A DNA stretch of 64,000 bases from Marinibactrum halimedae (GCF_021234875.1 NZ_JAJQVM010000030.1:1-64000), one strand, 5' to 3'; positions 52,995 through 63,099 are shown, counted from the first letter of the stretch. A program made the numbers and translations. Notes: generated by a model from the sequence alone, not told the origin.

Positions 52995-55256
52995 ATGCTT
53001 AAATACGCAAACCCATTTCGAACCTCACTCCTCGCCCTTACCATGGCGATTTCCTTAGCAGGGTGCTCCCAGAAACAAGAATCGGAAAGTACAGCAGAAC
53101 AGTCCGTCACCAAGAGCGATTCACACTCCATTGACGACGGCCAAGCATCAACACAGACTAATCCGTTTTTTTCAGAATACCAAACGCCTTTTCAAATCCC
53201 GCCCTTCGATAAAATCCACAATGAACACTATATGCCGGCCTTCGAGCAAGGCATGACAGATCATCTTGCAGAAATCGAGGCCATTACCAGCAACCCCGAC
53301 GCGCCCACCTTCGAAAATACCCTAGAAGCCCTAGAGCGAAGCGGTAAATTGCTCACGAAATCGCTACGCGTGTTTTTTAACCTGGCTAGTTCCGATACCA
53401 ACCCCGAAATACAAAAAATTCAGCGTGAAATCAGCCCGGTTTTGGCCGCGCATCAAGACAAGATCAACCTCAACCCAGATTTATTTAAACGCGTAGAAGC
53501 GATCTGGAAGGTTCGAGACACACTGGAACTGAATGAAGAACAACTAAAATTACTTGATGACCAATATAAAGACTTTGTTCGCAATGGCGCATTGCTCGAT
53601 AAAACACAAAAAGAAAAGCTCACTGCCATTAATGCCGAGCTGTCTACTTTAGCAACCTCATTTGGGCAAAACTTGTTAGCAGAAACCAACGGGTTTGAGT
53701 TGATTCTCGATAAAAACCAATTAAACGGACTTGCCGAAGGCACCATTAGCGCAGCAGCGAATACCGCAAAGCAAAAAATGGAAAAAGTGGAATCAGAAGA
53801 AGAGAAAGCGCGCTACCAAGACAAATACGTTTTCACTCCGCACCGCAGCAGCATGTACCCCTTTTTAACCGAATCTACCGAGCGAGACTTAAGAAAACAG
53901 TTGTATTCGGCCTACATCAATCGTGGTAGTAATAATAACGAAACCGATAATAACGCTATTGTTGCGAAGATTGCGAAATTACGGGCGCAACGGGCGCAAA
54001 TACTCGGTTACGATAGCCATGCCGATTTTCAGCTAGAAGAACGGATGCTAAAAACACCCGCCGAAGTGTATGCCTTGTTAATGAAACTCTGGAAACCGGC
54101 ATTGGCCAGAGCAAAAGTTGAAGTCGCCGACATGCAAGCCATGGTTAAAACCGAAGGCCATGATTTCAAACTCGAAGCGTGGGATTGGTGGCACTATTCC
54201 GAAAAAGTCCGTAAAGCCAAATACGACATAGATGAAACCTCATTAAAACCGTATTTAACCTTAGATAATGTTCTTCAAGGCGCTTTCCAAACCTCCGAAA
54301 AATTATGGGGGCTGAGCTTTACCGAATTGTTTGATATTGATGTCTATCATCCCGATGTGCGTGTATGGGAAGTCAAAGACAAAGACGGTAGCCACCTGGG
54401 TATTTTTATGGGTGACTTCTTTACCCGCTCCACCAAACGTGGCGGCGCTTGGATGAGCAATTTTAAAGGCCAGTCGAATTTAGACGGAAGAGAACGTCCG
54501 GTGGTTGTCAATGTATTAAACATTTCTCCACCCGTTGGCGACGCTCCCGCGCTTCTCACTTTCGAAAATGTAATTACGCTCTTCCACGAATTTGGCCATG
54601 GGCTCCACGGGTTACTCACCAACACCACCTATAGCAGTCTTTCTGGCATCTCCGGGCCTCGTGATTTCACAGAATTTCCTGCGCAAATTTATGAGCACTG
54701 GGCGAAAGAGCCTGAGGTGTTAAAAACCTTTGCCAAGCATTATCAAACCGGTGAAGTAATCCCAGATGAATTAATTGATAAGCTATTGAAAGCCTCTAAA
54801 TTTAACCAGGGTTTTGCGAATACAGAATATTTAGCGGCGTCATTGCTGGATATGGACTGGCACACCATTAAAGCCGATGAAGACCTCAAAGACACGAATC
54901 GTTTTGAAAAAGCGTCTTTAGAGCGTATTGGGTTAATTGGTGAAATCGCCCCTCGTTATCGCTCTACCTATTTCTCTCATATTTTTGCGGGTGGATATGC
55001 CGCAGGCTACTACGGCTATATTCATTCAGCCGTTTTAGATTCCGATGGATTTGCCGCATTTAAAGAGACGGGTGATATCTTTAATCAAGAGCTTGCGCAA
55101 AAATACCGCACGAATGTATTAGAAAAAGGCTCTACCGAAGAAGCCATGACGTTATACAAGAAATTTCGTGGACGTGAGCCAAAAATTGATGCGCTGTTAA
55201 AAGTTCGCGGGCTAGACAACCCTTCAGAAACCACAAACCAACAAGTCTCGCGCTAG
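52995..55256 (+). CDS. dcp: M3-family oligopeptidase lipoprotein (Dcp-like)
   Basis: A 753-residue peptidase with a lipoprotein signal (lipobox SLAGC, about residues 20-24) and a short acidic linker. The M3 domain begins at NPFFSEYQTPFQIPPFDKI. The zinc site is FHEFGHGLHG with H531, E532 and H535. The C-terminal FRGREPKIDALLKVRGL is the Dcp pattern. Dcp removes C-terminal dipeptides; here it would be membrane-anchored and periplasmic, unlike the unlipidated E. coli enzyme. The stop codon lies inside a terminator hairpin. Confidence 0.88.
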   Translation: MLKYANPFRTSLLALTMAISLAGCSQKQESESTAEQSVTKSDSHSIDDGQASTQTNPFFSEYQTPFQIPPFDKIHNEHYMPAFEQGMTDHLAEIEAITSNPDAPTFENTLEALERSGKLLTKSLRVFFNLASSDTNPEIQKIQREISPVLAAHQDKINLNPDLFKRVEAIWKVRDTLELNEEQLKLLDDQYKDFVRNGALLDKTQKEKLTAINAELSTLATSFGQNLLAETNGFELILDKNQLNGLAEGTISAAANTAKQKMEKVESEEEKARYQDKYVFTPHRSSMYPFLTESTERDLRKQLYSAYINRGSNNNETDNNAIVAKIAKLRAQRAQILGYDSHADFQLEERMLKTPAEVYALLMKLWKPALARAKVEVADMQAMVKTEGHDFKLEAWDWWHYSEKVRKAKYDIDETSLKPYLTLDNVLQGAFQTSEKLWGLSFTELFDIDVYHPDVRVWEVKDKDGSHLGIFMGDFFTRSTKRGGAWMSNFKGQSNLDGRERPVVVNVLNISPPVGDAPALLTFENVITLFHEFGHGLHGLLTNTTYSSLSGISGPRDFTEFPAQIYEHWAKEPEVLKTFAKHYQTGEVIPDELIDKLLKASKFNQGFANTEYLAASLLDMDWHTIKADEDLKDTNRFEKASLERIGLIGEIAPRYRSTYFSHIFAGGYAAGYYGYIHSAVLDSDGFAAFKETGDIFNQELAQKYRTNVLEKGSTEEAMTLYKKFRGREPKIDALLKVRGLDNPSETTNQQVSR

Positions 55257-55274
55257 CGAGACCGGTTGTTTTTT
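55245..55274 (+). terminator. rho-independent terminator spanning the dcp stop codon
   Basis: GTCTCGC-GCTA-GCGAGAC is a perfect 7-bp stem followed by CGGTTGTTTTTT. The TAG stop (55254-55256) sits at the loop edge, and the next gene starts only 16 bp beyond the T-run. Confidence 0.85.
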
Positions 55275-55290
55275 AAGGTAGTCGTATCGA

Positions 55291-56055
55291 ATGCCGATAA
55301 TCTTATTTCAATGGTCTCGATGGCTTCTTGCTGTTGGTTTACTTTTGGTCGCCTGTTTTACCTCCGCTCATCCTCAAGATGACGTCATTATTTCGGATAT
55401 CGAAATGGGCCCATTACAATTTCAGTCAACTTTAGCAGAAGCCGAGTATCAAGCGGCACTAAAACGACAACAACAGCGAAAGCGAAACGCCATGCCTTGG
55501 CAACAGAAGTTTCTTCTTTATACCAAGGCAGGCGTAGAGCATATTATTCCCAAGGGGCTAGACCACATTTTATTTGTACTGGGTCTGTTTTTTTCAACGT
55601 TAGCGTTAGCGTCTTTACTCTGGCAGGTATCCGCATTTACCCTTGCGCATTCTCTTACCTTAGTTATGGCGGCCCTTGGCGTTGTTTCTGTACCCGCAAA
55701 CATTATCGAACCCTTGATTGCGCTGTCTATCGTTTGGGTTGCCATAGAAAATTGCGTTTTTAAGCAAAGTACTCGCTGGCGCCCAATCGTGGTTTTTGCC
55801 TTTGGTTTATTGCATGGTTTAGGTTTTGCCTCGGTATTAAGCGAATATGGTTTGCCCAAAAACGATTTTTTGGTATCTCTGCTGGCGTTTAATATTGGGG
55901 TAGAAATAGGCCAAATTGCGATTTTGTTGGGGGCCGCTATTTTGGTTTGGCTCATTAAAAATAAGAGCTGGTACCGATTCGCGATTCAAATCCCCGCTTC
56001 GGTTTTTATTGCGACGGTGGGAGTGTATTGGTTTGCTGAGCGAACGGTGTTGTAG
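55291..56055 (+). CDS. HupE/UreJ family membrane protein
   Basis: A 254-residue protein with a signal peptide (cut near TSA-HPQ, about residue 29), a short extracytoplasmic part, then about six membrane helices. The family signature is HIIPKGLDHILFVLGLFF, and FTLAHSLTLVMAALG and HGLGFASVL follow, with His residues positioned for metal binding. HupE/UreJ proteins are nickel/cobalt permeases or accessory proteins, but no hydrogenase or urease gene is near. The ribosome site is AAGGTAG. Confidence 0.85.
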   Translation: MPIILFQWSRWLLAVGLLLVACFTSAHPQDDVIISDIEMGPLQFQSTLAEAEYQAALKRQQQRKRNAMPWQQKFLLYTKAGVEHIIPKGLDHILFVLGLFFSTLALASLLWQVSAFTLAHSLTLVMAALGVVSVPANIIEPLIALSIVWVAIENCVFKQSTRWRPIVVFAFGLLHGLGFASVLSEYGLPKNDFLVSLLAFNIGVEIGQIAILLGAAILVWLIKNKSWYRFAIQIPASVFIATVGVYWFAERTVL

Positions 56056-56077
56056 CAAAACTGAGATGTAATATGAA

Positions 56078-56121
56078 ACTTCCTGCTTAGATACAGAGAA
56101 GAAAGTCTCTAAGCAGGAAGT
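56078..56121. terminator. 14-bp perfect inverted repeat between convergent genes
   Basis: ACTTCCTGCTTAGA and TCTAAGCAGGAAGT enclose 16 bases. It lies between the convergent HupE and phospholipase-like genes. No T-run flanks it, so its terminator role is inferred from position. Confidence 0.6.
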
Positions 56122-56142
56122 ACTATGTCAAAAAAAGATGCC

Positions 56143-58926
56143 CTAGTTCAGAATACTAAGAATAGGAATCAACCAACTTACCGTACAAGTGCGATCCTCT
56201 TCATTTACGGGGTAAGGATTAACATAACAAGGTTGATAAGGATAATCACTCTTCAACACTGAATTCATTCCAATTAATTCTGGTGAATCTATCCCCGGCG
56301 ATAGAGGTCCAATAAATAAGCTACGAAAGAGCTTTTTTCTTAGCGATTCTTTCCAGGGTAAGAAGCCTTGATCCGTATGGTATACCTGAGGCCCCAAATC
56401 AACCCCCTTCTCGTAATCAAATTGATAATGATAAGGAGCGCCTTTGGAGTTTGGCCTTGGAGGCGCATGATCCATCCATTGGTGATTGCCATCAATATTC
56501 GTAAAAGCGGTCGCTACTAAGTTGTGTGTTTGAGTTAGTTGACCTGGTGCATTAACGGCATTTTCTAGCACCCTAAGACCATCTTCATCTAAAAGAGCGA
56601 GCTTTGCCAAAACAATGGCATTACGGATAGGTGCAAACGCCTCTGGATTGAGCAGGCCATTAGTAACATGCATTTCAGCATTTACTCGTGAAGACATATC
56701 AGGAATCATCACAAGATTTTTGATCACTTCACCATATTCCGCCCTAGAAAATTCTGAATTTAAGATTCTGGCATCAATTTTAGTATCTACTAATTCAATC
56801 ATCTCCTGGACTTCTGGAGGAATAAAGTCTTCAATCTCTTCAGCTACGTACTCTCTCAGCTCTTGAACTAAACGCTCCCTTATATCTCTTTGTAGTTCAA
56901 GAATTTCATCTTGGTAATCGGGCAATCCAGGAGGAGATGCATTAGAACTCGCGAGAAACAAGATGTCTTCAATAGCCGTTAAGAGATTACTTAAACTTTC
57001 CCTAAATTCGCATGAAGAAACAGTACCATTAATTCCTAACAAAGTACCCATGTGACAATTAAACCAAGTTTCCATTGGTTCTATTGCAGAAACATCCTCA
57101 GACGAATCGATTGTATTAAGCATAGATTGGCTTGCGGCAATGGTATAATTCAAGATAGCCTGATCCAAATCATCCCTCCACGCTCTTAAATACGATTGAA
57201 AAGCGGAAACATCGCCAGAAGCGTTTTGCGAAAGGTTGATGATAGCATTCAATACATTTTCTGCTTCCGCTTCTGCAATCAGAAGTTGAACTTCTAATTC
57301 ATTTACATTTTCCAAAGTTTGGGTTTGTTCTTTTATAAGTTCTTCTTCAAGTTTGTGCTTTATATGTAGGGATCTTATGACTTCCTCTTGAAGAACAGCA
57401 GCAGCATCACATAAAATAAAATCAGATTCAGTACTAATTCCTGAGTGATTATAGTTAGAATCATATATTGAAATCAAAGAGTTTTCTGTTGCGCTATTAA
57501 TTGCATTGTAAATTGAATATGTTCTTTTTACATGTGAAGTATTCCCTTCACCACCTATTCGTAATCGTATATTTGCTTGAGTTCCATAAGCATCAATATT
57601 GGAGACCCCCCAATCATTAAATTGCCGCAGAAGTTCCCTTTCCCAATCATTTTTTGTTCTAGTTTCTATTTCTAATTTTATTGGTTCTGGGTCATCATCA
57701 TCAAATAACCCAGCAGGGTCTAACAAATCCTGAAGAGAGTTTATATCCAATAATCCATGAGGATCCAATGAGTCTATAAAAAGATTATTAAGCCTTTCAC
57801 CAAAAGGAAGACTTCTTATGATGTATTCATGAACACCAATGGGTGCTAAAAAAGCCTCTTCAATCAAAGCGCAAGACTGCTGAGCAACTTTATTTGCTAA
57901 TTCTACTGCTTCCAATTCAAACTCATAATGCTTGTCTAGCAATTCTTGCTTTGCACTCTGATATGAGTCTAGAGCTTTAGCAACATTGTTAAATCCAAGG
58001 GTTCTATATTTTCGTCCATACTCAAGTAGGCGGCTATCAGTCAGTTCTTGCACACCATCTATAACATCTTCGTTTAAAGCATCGACAACTGGCTGAGCGG
58101 CGGTAACGATAAAGCTAGCTTCATCAAAACTAAGATCCTCTTCAAACCACTCACTAACCATAATTATGGTTGCGATTGTATCAATTACATGCCAAATATT
58201 GTTTTCAGCAATTTCATTAATTGCTTCACGATAGTAATACAGTCCCGCTAAATAACCAGCAAAAGGTGAAGAAGCATATTGCCTTGCAACCTCAGGATTC
58301 ATAATCAATATATCGTTGATAAACCGAGCATATTCTTCGTCCAATGTAATTTGCTCCACTTCTTGACCTAAATCGAGGCCATCTTTATTCAAAAGCGGGG
58401 GCAAATGCTCGGAGATATAGCCTTCTAAAACGAAGTGTCGCCTTTCTACTAATTGCTCCTTATCAAAAAGTGCAAAAATATCTCCAGAGTATTGGTTAAC
58501 ATAGGTATGAGCGAAAACATCAGCGGAAGCATGACCTAGATATCCGTAAGTAAAGGCTTTAGCCGTATCACTGTAGTCTTGATTTTCTAGCAAATACTCC
58601 ATCCAGTCATTGGTTTGCCAATAATTTTTGTTTTCGTTTCCTGGGTGAACCAAGGTTTGACCCACTACCACATCCGGCGTCGCATCCGGGCCGATATTAC
58701 CCATTAAAAAATCAGACTGGTTAGTCAAAATAGCATTGACAACACTTTCATCAACAGGAAGTTTAATGGTTCGATTATCCAATTGAATCTGTATCATTCC
58801 GTCATCGGCAATATCATTAATGACCTGCTGACCAATCCAGACGTGTGTGTCAATCTTAAATGCGTGAACCTGGCAAGATATTGCACAAATTGCAGAAGCA
58901 AATAAAGTAGAAAATTTATTCTTCAC
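56143..58926 (-). CDS. long secreted zinc-dependent phospholipase C-like protein
   Basis: A 927-residue exported protein starting at GTG 58926, with a signal peptide ending near VHA-FK. The first 190 residues look like a zinc-dependent PLC / S1-P1 nuclease fold: FKIDTHVWIGQQVINDI with an early His, GNIGPDATPD, and FTYGYLGHASADVFAHTYVNQ, where the His/Asp ligands are in order. The other ~700 residues are mostly helical with coiled segments (about 480-560, 690-760) and no recognised domain. It ends with paired cysteines in YQPCYVNPYPVNEEDRTC. AT-rich with an unlinked neighbourhood, perhaps acquired. Activity on phospholipid is inferred from the fold only. Confidence 0.7.
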   Translation of the reverse strand: MKNKFSTLFASAICAISCQVHAFKIDTHVWIGQQVINDIADDGMIQIQLDNRTIKLPVDESVVNAILTNQSDFLMGNIGPDATPDVVVGQTLVHPGNENKNYWQTNDWMEYLLENQDYSDTAKAFTYGYLGHASADVFAHTYVNQYSGDIFALFDKEQLVERRHFVLEGYISEHLPPLLNKDGLDLGQEVEQITLDEEYARFINDILIMNPEVARQYASSPFAGYLAGLYYYREAINEIAENNIWHVIDTIATIIMVSEWFEEDLSFDEASFIVTAAQPVVDALNEDVIDGVQELTDSRLLEYGRKYRTLGFNNVAKALDSYQSAKQELLDKHYEFELEAVELANKVAQQSCALIEEAFLAPIGVHEYIIRSLPFGERLNNLFIDSLDPHGLLDINSLQDLLDPAGLFDDDDPEPIKLEIETRTKNDWERELLRQFNDWGVSNIDAYGTQANIRLRIGGEGNTSHVKRTYSIYNAINSATENSLISIYDSNYNHSGISTESDFILCDAAAVLQEEVIRSLHIKHKLEEELIKEQTQTLENVNELEVQLLIAEAEAENVLNAIINLSQNASGDVSAFQSYLRAWRDDLDQAILNYTIAASQSMLNTIDSSEDVSAIEPMETWFNCHMGTLLGINGTVSSCEFRESLSNLLTAIEDILFLASSNASPPGLPDYQDEILELQRDIRERLVQELREYVAEEIEDFIPPEVQEMIELVDTKIDARILNSEFSRAEYGEVIKNLVMIPDMSSRVNAEMHVTNGLLNPEAFAPIRNAIVLAKLALLDEDGLRVLENAVNAPGQLTQTHNLVATAFTNIDGNHQWMDHAPPRPNSKGAPYHYQFDYEKGVDLGPQVYHTDQGFLPWKESLRKKLFRSLFIGPLSPGIDSPELIGMNSVLKSDYPYQPCYVNPYPVNEEDRTCTVSWLIPILSILN

Positions 58927-59342
58927 CGCGAAGTATCACTCCATGTTAGGTTTATAATAATTAATTTTTTTAATAACAAAAAAACAGAATCAAAACTCAT
59001 TGAATTCTGAAATGTTAAATAGGTATAAATAGAGGTTTACAGAGAATTTATGCTCTCTCCCTAGAGCTTTTTTGTGTTCACTCAAAGGACTGATCGGTCA
59101 AATTCTATTAGTTATCCTTATGTTAAGAGATGTAAATATATTATAGATAATGGGAGATGAAAATTACATTAGTGGCGCATATTATAACATGAGAAATATT
59201 TTAAATCTGCTTTCATATTGAGAATTAACAGGAGAGGGGTGTTAAAAAAACGATGTTAATTAATAGGCTTAATATTTATTTTTTGGCTTATTAGTGTGAG
59301 CAATACCACTACTTAATGCCACAGTAGCGGTATTGGCCATTC
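58927..59342. other. AT-rich intergenic region
   Basis: 416 bp separating the phospholipase-like gene from gpmA, very AT-rich (59120-59290). No gene is convincing; a 13-codon frame at 59253 has only a distant ribosome site. Confidence 0.5.
59301..59335 (-). terminator. stem-loop after gpmA
   Basis: CAATACCACTAC and GTAGCGGTATTG pair over 12 bp with one mismatch, just beyond the gpmA stop. It is not followed by a T-run on the minus strand. Confidence 0.5.
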
Positions 59343-60089
59343 TTACTTCGCCTTACCCTGATTCGCCACCGCACTCATGGCGGCTTCCAAATCGGCTTCG
59401 TCGGCCAGGTAATAATTTTTAATCGGCTTTAAGTTTTCATCCAATTCGTACACCAATGGTGTGGCGGTTGGGATGTTCACTTTCATGATTTCTTCGTCGG
59501 TTAAATTATCGAGGTATTTCACCAACGCACGCAATGAATTACCGTGTGCCGCAATCATTAAGCGTTTACCCGCTTTAATTTCTGGCACGATATACTCTTC
59601 GTAATATGGCACCACACGCTCAACGGTATCGGCCAAACATTCGGTGACCGGGACTTCGTTTTCATCTAAGTCGGCGTAACGTGGGTCTTTACCTGGGTAG
59701 CGCTCGTCGGTTTTTTCCAGTGCAGGCGGTGGCGTGTCGTAACTGCGACGCCAGACCAATACTTGCTCTTCTCCGTGCTTTTCTGCGGTTTCAGCTTTGT
59801 TTAAGCCTTGCAACGCACCGTAGTGACGCTCATTGAGCTTCCAGGAATTAATCACAGGGAGGTAACAGGCGTCTAATTCAGACATGATGGACCACGCGGT
59901 TTTGATGGCGCGAGTCAGTACTGAGGTATACACCTTGTCGAAGACAAAACCTTCGGCCTTTAAGCGTTGGCCTGCGGCGATGGCTTCTTGTTCACCCTTT
60001 TCAGACAATTGTACGTCTTTCCAGCCGGTAAAGCGGTTTTCACGGTTCCACACACTTTCTCCGTGACGCACTAATACGAGTTTATACAT
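59343..60089 (-). CDS. gpmA: 2,3-bisphosphoglycerate-dependent phosphoglycerate mutase
   Basis: A 248-residue histidine phosphatase-fold enzyme with the phospho-acceptor [10 protein letters not shown] (H9), the catalytic [10 protein letters not shown] and the second His in [11 protein letters not shown]. It interconverts 2- and 3-phosphoglycerate in glycolysis. Full length, with GGAGAAACC before ATG 60089. Confidence 0.97.
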   Translation of the reverse strand: MYKLVLVRHGESVWNRENRFTGWKDVQLSEKGEQEAIAAGQRLKAEGFVFDKVYTSVLTRAIKTAWSIMSELDACYLPVINSWKLNERHYGALQGLNKAETAEKHGEEQVLVWRRSYDTPPPALEKTDERYPGKDPRYADLDENEVPVTECLADTVERVVPYYEEYIVPEIKAGKRLMIAAHGNSLRALVKYLDNLTDEEIMKVNIPTATPLVYELDENLKPIKNYYLADEADLEAAMSAVANQGKAK

Positions 60090-60220
60090 GGTTTCTCCTA
60101 ATTCCCAGATCAGTGGAATCGCCGATTATACACAACCCTTATGAACATGCTTGGGCTGTACCGCCTAAATTAGGCCGATAGATTAATTCGGAGGCTCGAT
60201 ATTGTTCATAAAGATGTCGT

Positions 60221-60925
60221 TCATAAATGGTTGTTAGAGAAATTATCATTAGCGTAGAGTTTTACAAAAGAATACTCTTCCAACTCACCCATGTCTGGGT
60301 GAGAGGTGGCTCGATGCTCGGCAATGCGGGCGTACCTTTGATGATTGAAATTCTTTACTCTCGAATCGGCGATGCAAATCGCTTCCCCCCACTGGGAAAA
60401 GGCGTCTAGCAGTGGAAAATTATCGGGGTCGTATAACACGTCTGCGGCGAAGAGCACATCGGCTTTGGGCTGATTATTCGGCCACTGAATGTGGTTGATG
60501 TTTTGTGCGACGATGATGTCGACGTTATTTAATTCGGCATTGGCAGCGGCAGATAAACAGGCGCCATGATCTAAATCGCAGGCAATGGCATTTGCCGCAC
60601 CGGCCATAGCGGCTGCAATAGCAACTACGGCAGACCCGCAACCAAAATCCACCACGGTTTTTCCTTTCACCCAATGGGGGTTGGCGAGAATTTGTGCGGC
60701 TAAGACTTGGCCACTGGCCCAACAAAAACTCCAGTAAGCGGGCTCGTCAAAAACGGCGGCCACAACGGATTCTGGTAAGCGTGTTTGAAAAAGAGAAGGG
60801 TCGACTAGCCACAATTGAATATCGGGCGTCAGCGGTAAAGGGGTGGCAATAAGTTGCGCGTTCGGGACCGTGGTTTGCAGATGATTTAAGAGTGCATTAG
60901 GCACCGATAAAACACGCGAACTCAT
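60221..60925 (-). CDS. class I SAM-dependent methyltransferase (lysine/nicotinamide N-methyltransferase-like)
   Basis: A 234-residue protein. The AdoMet-binding motif I is VDFGCGSAVVAIAAAMAG, followed by the acidic end of strand 2 (IACDLDHGA) and ADVLFAADVLYDPDNFPL as in METTL18/ETFB-lysine methyltransferases and PrmA relatives. ATG 60925 has GAGGAGTCTTT upstream; the longer frame to 61168 overlaps the permease gene and is rejected. The target is unknown. It lies downstream of the AI-2E permease gene in the same direction. Confidence 0.8.
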   Translation of the reverse strand: MSSRVLSVPNALLNHLQTTVPNAQLIATPLPLTPDIQLWLVDPSLFQTRLPESVVAAVFDEPAYWSFCWASGQVLAAQILANPHWVKGKTVVDFGCGSAVVAIAAAMAGAANAIACDLDHGACLSAAANAELNNVDIIVAQNINHIQWPNNQPKADVLFAADVLYDPDNFPLLDAFSQWGEAICIADSRVKNFNHQRYARIAEHRATSHPDMGELEEYSFVKLYANDNFSNNHL

Positions 60926-61037
60926 AAAGACTCCTCGGAAACAAAGTAAAAAAAGCGTTTCATTATGCCGGAATTCTTGAGTGTCGCGTGTGTGAAAATG
61001 GATTCGCGCTCGTCTATTTTTGACTCTGCCTTTTCGT

Positions 61038-62144
61038 CTACTCCACTTCTTCGTGTTTAGTAATTTGGGCGTGTCGGTTGGAAGAGGTGTGTTCTGCAAT
61101 AATACTGTGGATTGCATCAATGCCCTTGCCGGAGCCCAGCATGATGCCCAGCCAGCGGGTGTCTTCAAAACTCTCTAGAGCAATTTTGACGGTCATGGTT
61201 AGGGGCACCGATAACAGCATTCCCACCGGGCCGAGAATCCAGCCCCAAAACACCAATGATAAAAACACCACAAGGGCGGATAAATCCAACCCCTTGCCCA
61301 TCACACGAGGCTCAATACCGTTACCCACAATGCCATTCACCAGCACAAAGCCCACAGCCGTAATGAGTGCATCACCCGGCCCCAATTGCACCAGCGATAA
61401 TAAAACCGCCGGAATTGCGGCCAAAATCGAGCCGAGTGTGGGCACAAAGTTCAGTAAGAAAGCGAGCAAACCCCACAGCGCGGGGTAATCTACCCCTTGA
61501 ATCCACAACCAAATCAATACGGTAAAGCCTGTGAGAAAACTCATGCCGGTTTTGATGGCCATGTAGCGGTTTACCGCTGAAGTAAAGCGCTCTACTGCTT
61601 TTAAGGTGCTGTCGGCATCCAATGAGGCGGCGCGATATTTATCACTAAAGCGTACTTCTTCCGCCAGAATAAACACCACCGTGAGCAAAATCAGAAAGGC
61701 ATTGGTCATTACATTGCCGAGGGAAGCCAGCGTATTGCCCGCAAAGGCAAGGGCGGCACTGGGGTTAAAATTTTCTCGCCAATGCTGAGGATCTATGTTG
61801 ATACCGAACTGGCTTAAAAAAGCAAAACCACTGGCGCTGAATTCATGTAAGCGCTCTTGATATTCCGGTAGGCTCTCGCGGAAACTGCTGATGGAAGAGC
61901 CCACTACGGCACCAATCACCATACCCGATACCACAATAACGGCGATGATGATCAAAATGGCCAACCAATTCGGTACGCCTTTACGGTTCATCCACGAGAG
62001 AGGGGGTGAACAAATCACCGCAATAAACAACGACAAAAAGAACGGCACCAATAAGGATTCAGCCGTTTTCATGCCGGCAACCACCACCACAAAGGCGGCA
62101 GTGACCAACAAAAATCGGCTAATGGGGGATAGTTCAACAGTCAT
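61038..62144 (-). CDS. AI-2E family transporter (PerM-like)
   Basis: A 368-residue membrane protein with the family's layout: a paired N-terminal helix set (FLLVTAAFVVVVAGMKTAES, SLFIAVICSPP), a long soluble segment, and a C-terminal helix cluster holding VNGIVGNGIEPRVMGKGLDLSALVVFLSLVFWGWILGP, the conserved signature region. Members export AI-2 or act as Na+/H+ antiporters; the substrate cannot be told here. Confidence 0.88.
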   Translation of the reverse strand: MTVELSPISRFLLVTAAFVVVVAGMKTAESLLVPFFLSLFIAVICSPPLSWMNRKGVPNWLAILIIIAVIVVSGMVIGAVVGSSISSFRESLPEYQERLHEFSASGFAFLSQFGINIDPQHWRENFNPSAALAFAGNTLASLGNVMTNAFLILLTVVFILAEEVRFSDKYRAASLDADSTLKAVERFTSAVNRYMAIKTGMSFLTGFTVLIWLWIQGVDYPALWGLLAFLLNFVPTLGSILAAIPAVLLSLVQLGPGDALITAVGFVLVNGIVGNGIEPRVMGKGLDLSALVVFLSLVFWGWILGPVGMLLSVPLTMTVKIALESFEDTRWLGIMLGSGKGIDAIHSIIAEHTSSNRHAQITKHEEVE

Positions 62145-62234
62145 TGCGCCTCACTCCGGTAATCCGTATCAAAGGTGGTATTAAACAATAGAAATGAATA
62201 AGGGTAGGTTTTTTGCCACGAACTGGCGTAAGGA

Positions 62235-62588
62235 TCAAGAGCGCGCATGGCGTTGATGATAATTTTTCAGCTCATCATGCAATGCTCGAATTTCTTCAAT
62301 GCCATTACTGGTGAATAAATAGGGGGGGCGGACATCACCGATGTATTCACGTTCTTCGATCTCCATGCAGCGTTCGCGGATGCTTTCCAAATAGTCGTTG
62401 TCTCGTATTTGATAGGCAGTAAATACACTCCAATCGTTCTCGGTAGCTTGTCCGGTAATCACCAGTTCTAGAATGCGTTCAATGTCTTTGCCAATAACGT
62501 GGTAGCGTGGCGTGCGAACGTGCAATAGCAACCACAATACAGAGCCAAAAATGATCACAGTTAACAGAGCAGTCAACACCCATTGCAT
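62235..62588 (-). CDS. small membrane-anchored protein of unknown function
   Basis: A 117-residue protein with one N-terminal membrane helix (about 4-23) and a cytoplasmic acidic helical part (YHVIGKDIERILELVITGQATENDWSVF, YLESIRERCMEIEE). It has AGGACA before ATG 62588. Codon use fits a real gene. No family recognised; similar proteins occur in other gammaproteobacteria by general impression only. Confidence 0.65.
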   Translation of the reverse strand: MQWVLTALLTVIIFGSVLWLLLHVRTPRYHVIGKDIERILELVITGQATENDWSVFTAYQIRDNDYLESIRERCMEIEEREYIGDVRPPYLFTSNGIEEIRALHDELKNYHQRHARS

Positions 62589-62637
62589 GATTTTATGTCC
62601 TGTTTATCCCCTGTGGATTGGTCTGTAGGTATGACGA

Positions 62638-63099
62638 CTAAAATACACCGGCATCCATCCCGGCGGCCATGGTGAGCCCCAGGGTTTGGCATTGTTCGAG
62701 AAATTCGGGTTGCCAATCGCCCCGACAGACCAAAGGTGCTTGCACTGAGTTCCAGCGTAACCCAGTTAAGATCGTCTTTAAAGCACGCTGAGTGCCCGTA
62801 CCATCATGACCAGCTCGAATATAGAGACTGCATGGAAGCCCCTGTTTTTCTTCTAGGCACGGGTAATAAATACGGTCAAAGAAGTCTTTCAGTGCACCGC
62901 TCATATACCCTAGGTTTTCTGTGGTGCCCAGTATAATACCATCACAACGCAGCACGTCTTCAGGGGTGGCCTCCAGTGGGGGTATCCATTGAGTGGTGAT
63001 GCTATCGATATCCTCATGCTGCGCACCCTTTAATACGGCCTGCACCATCGAGTGCGTATTGGCAGAGGGGGCATGGGCCACGACTAACAGTGATTTCAT
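62638..63099 (-). CDS. flavodoxin-like NAD(P)H-dependent FMN reductase
   Basis: A 153-residue flavodoxin-fold protein: an N-terminal LLVVAHAPSANTHSM phosphate-binding loop, a middle GTTENLGYMSGALKDFFDRIYY that contacts flavin, and a late RAGHDGTGTQRALKTILTGL. It is an oxidoreductase of the WrbA/NQO-related small type. ATG 63099 is used; the TTG at 63105 adds two residues. Confidence 0.8.
   Translation of the reverse strand: MKSLLVVAHAPSANTHSMVQAVLKGAQHEDIDSITTQWIPPLEATPEDVLRCDGIILGTTENLGYMSGALKDFFDRIYYPCLEEKQGLPCSLYIRAGHDGTGTQRALKTILTGLRWNSVQAPLVCRGDWQPEFLEQCQTLGLTMAAGMDAGVF

Noticed and set aside
60926-61168. N-terminal extension of the methyltransferase
   Set aside because: It would overlap the permease gene and ignores the strong GAGGAG site at ATG 60925.
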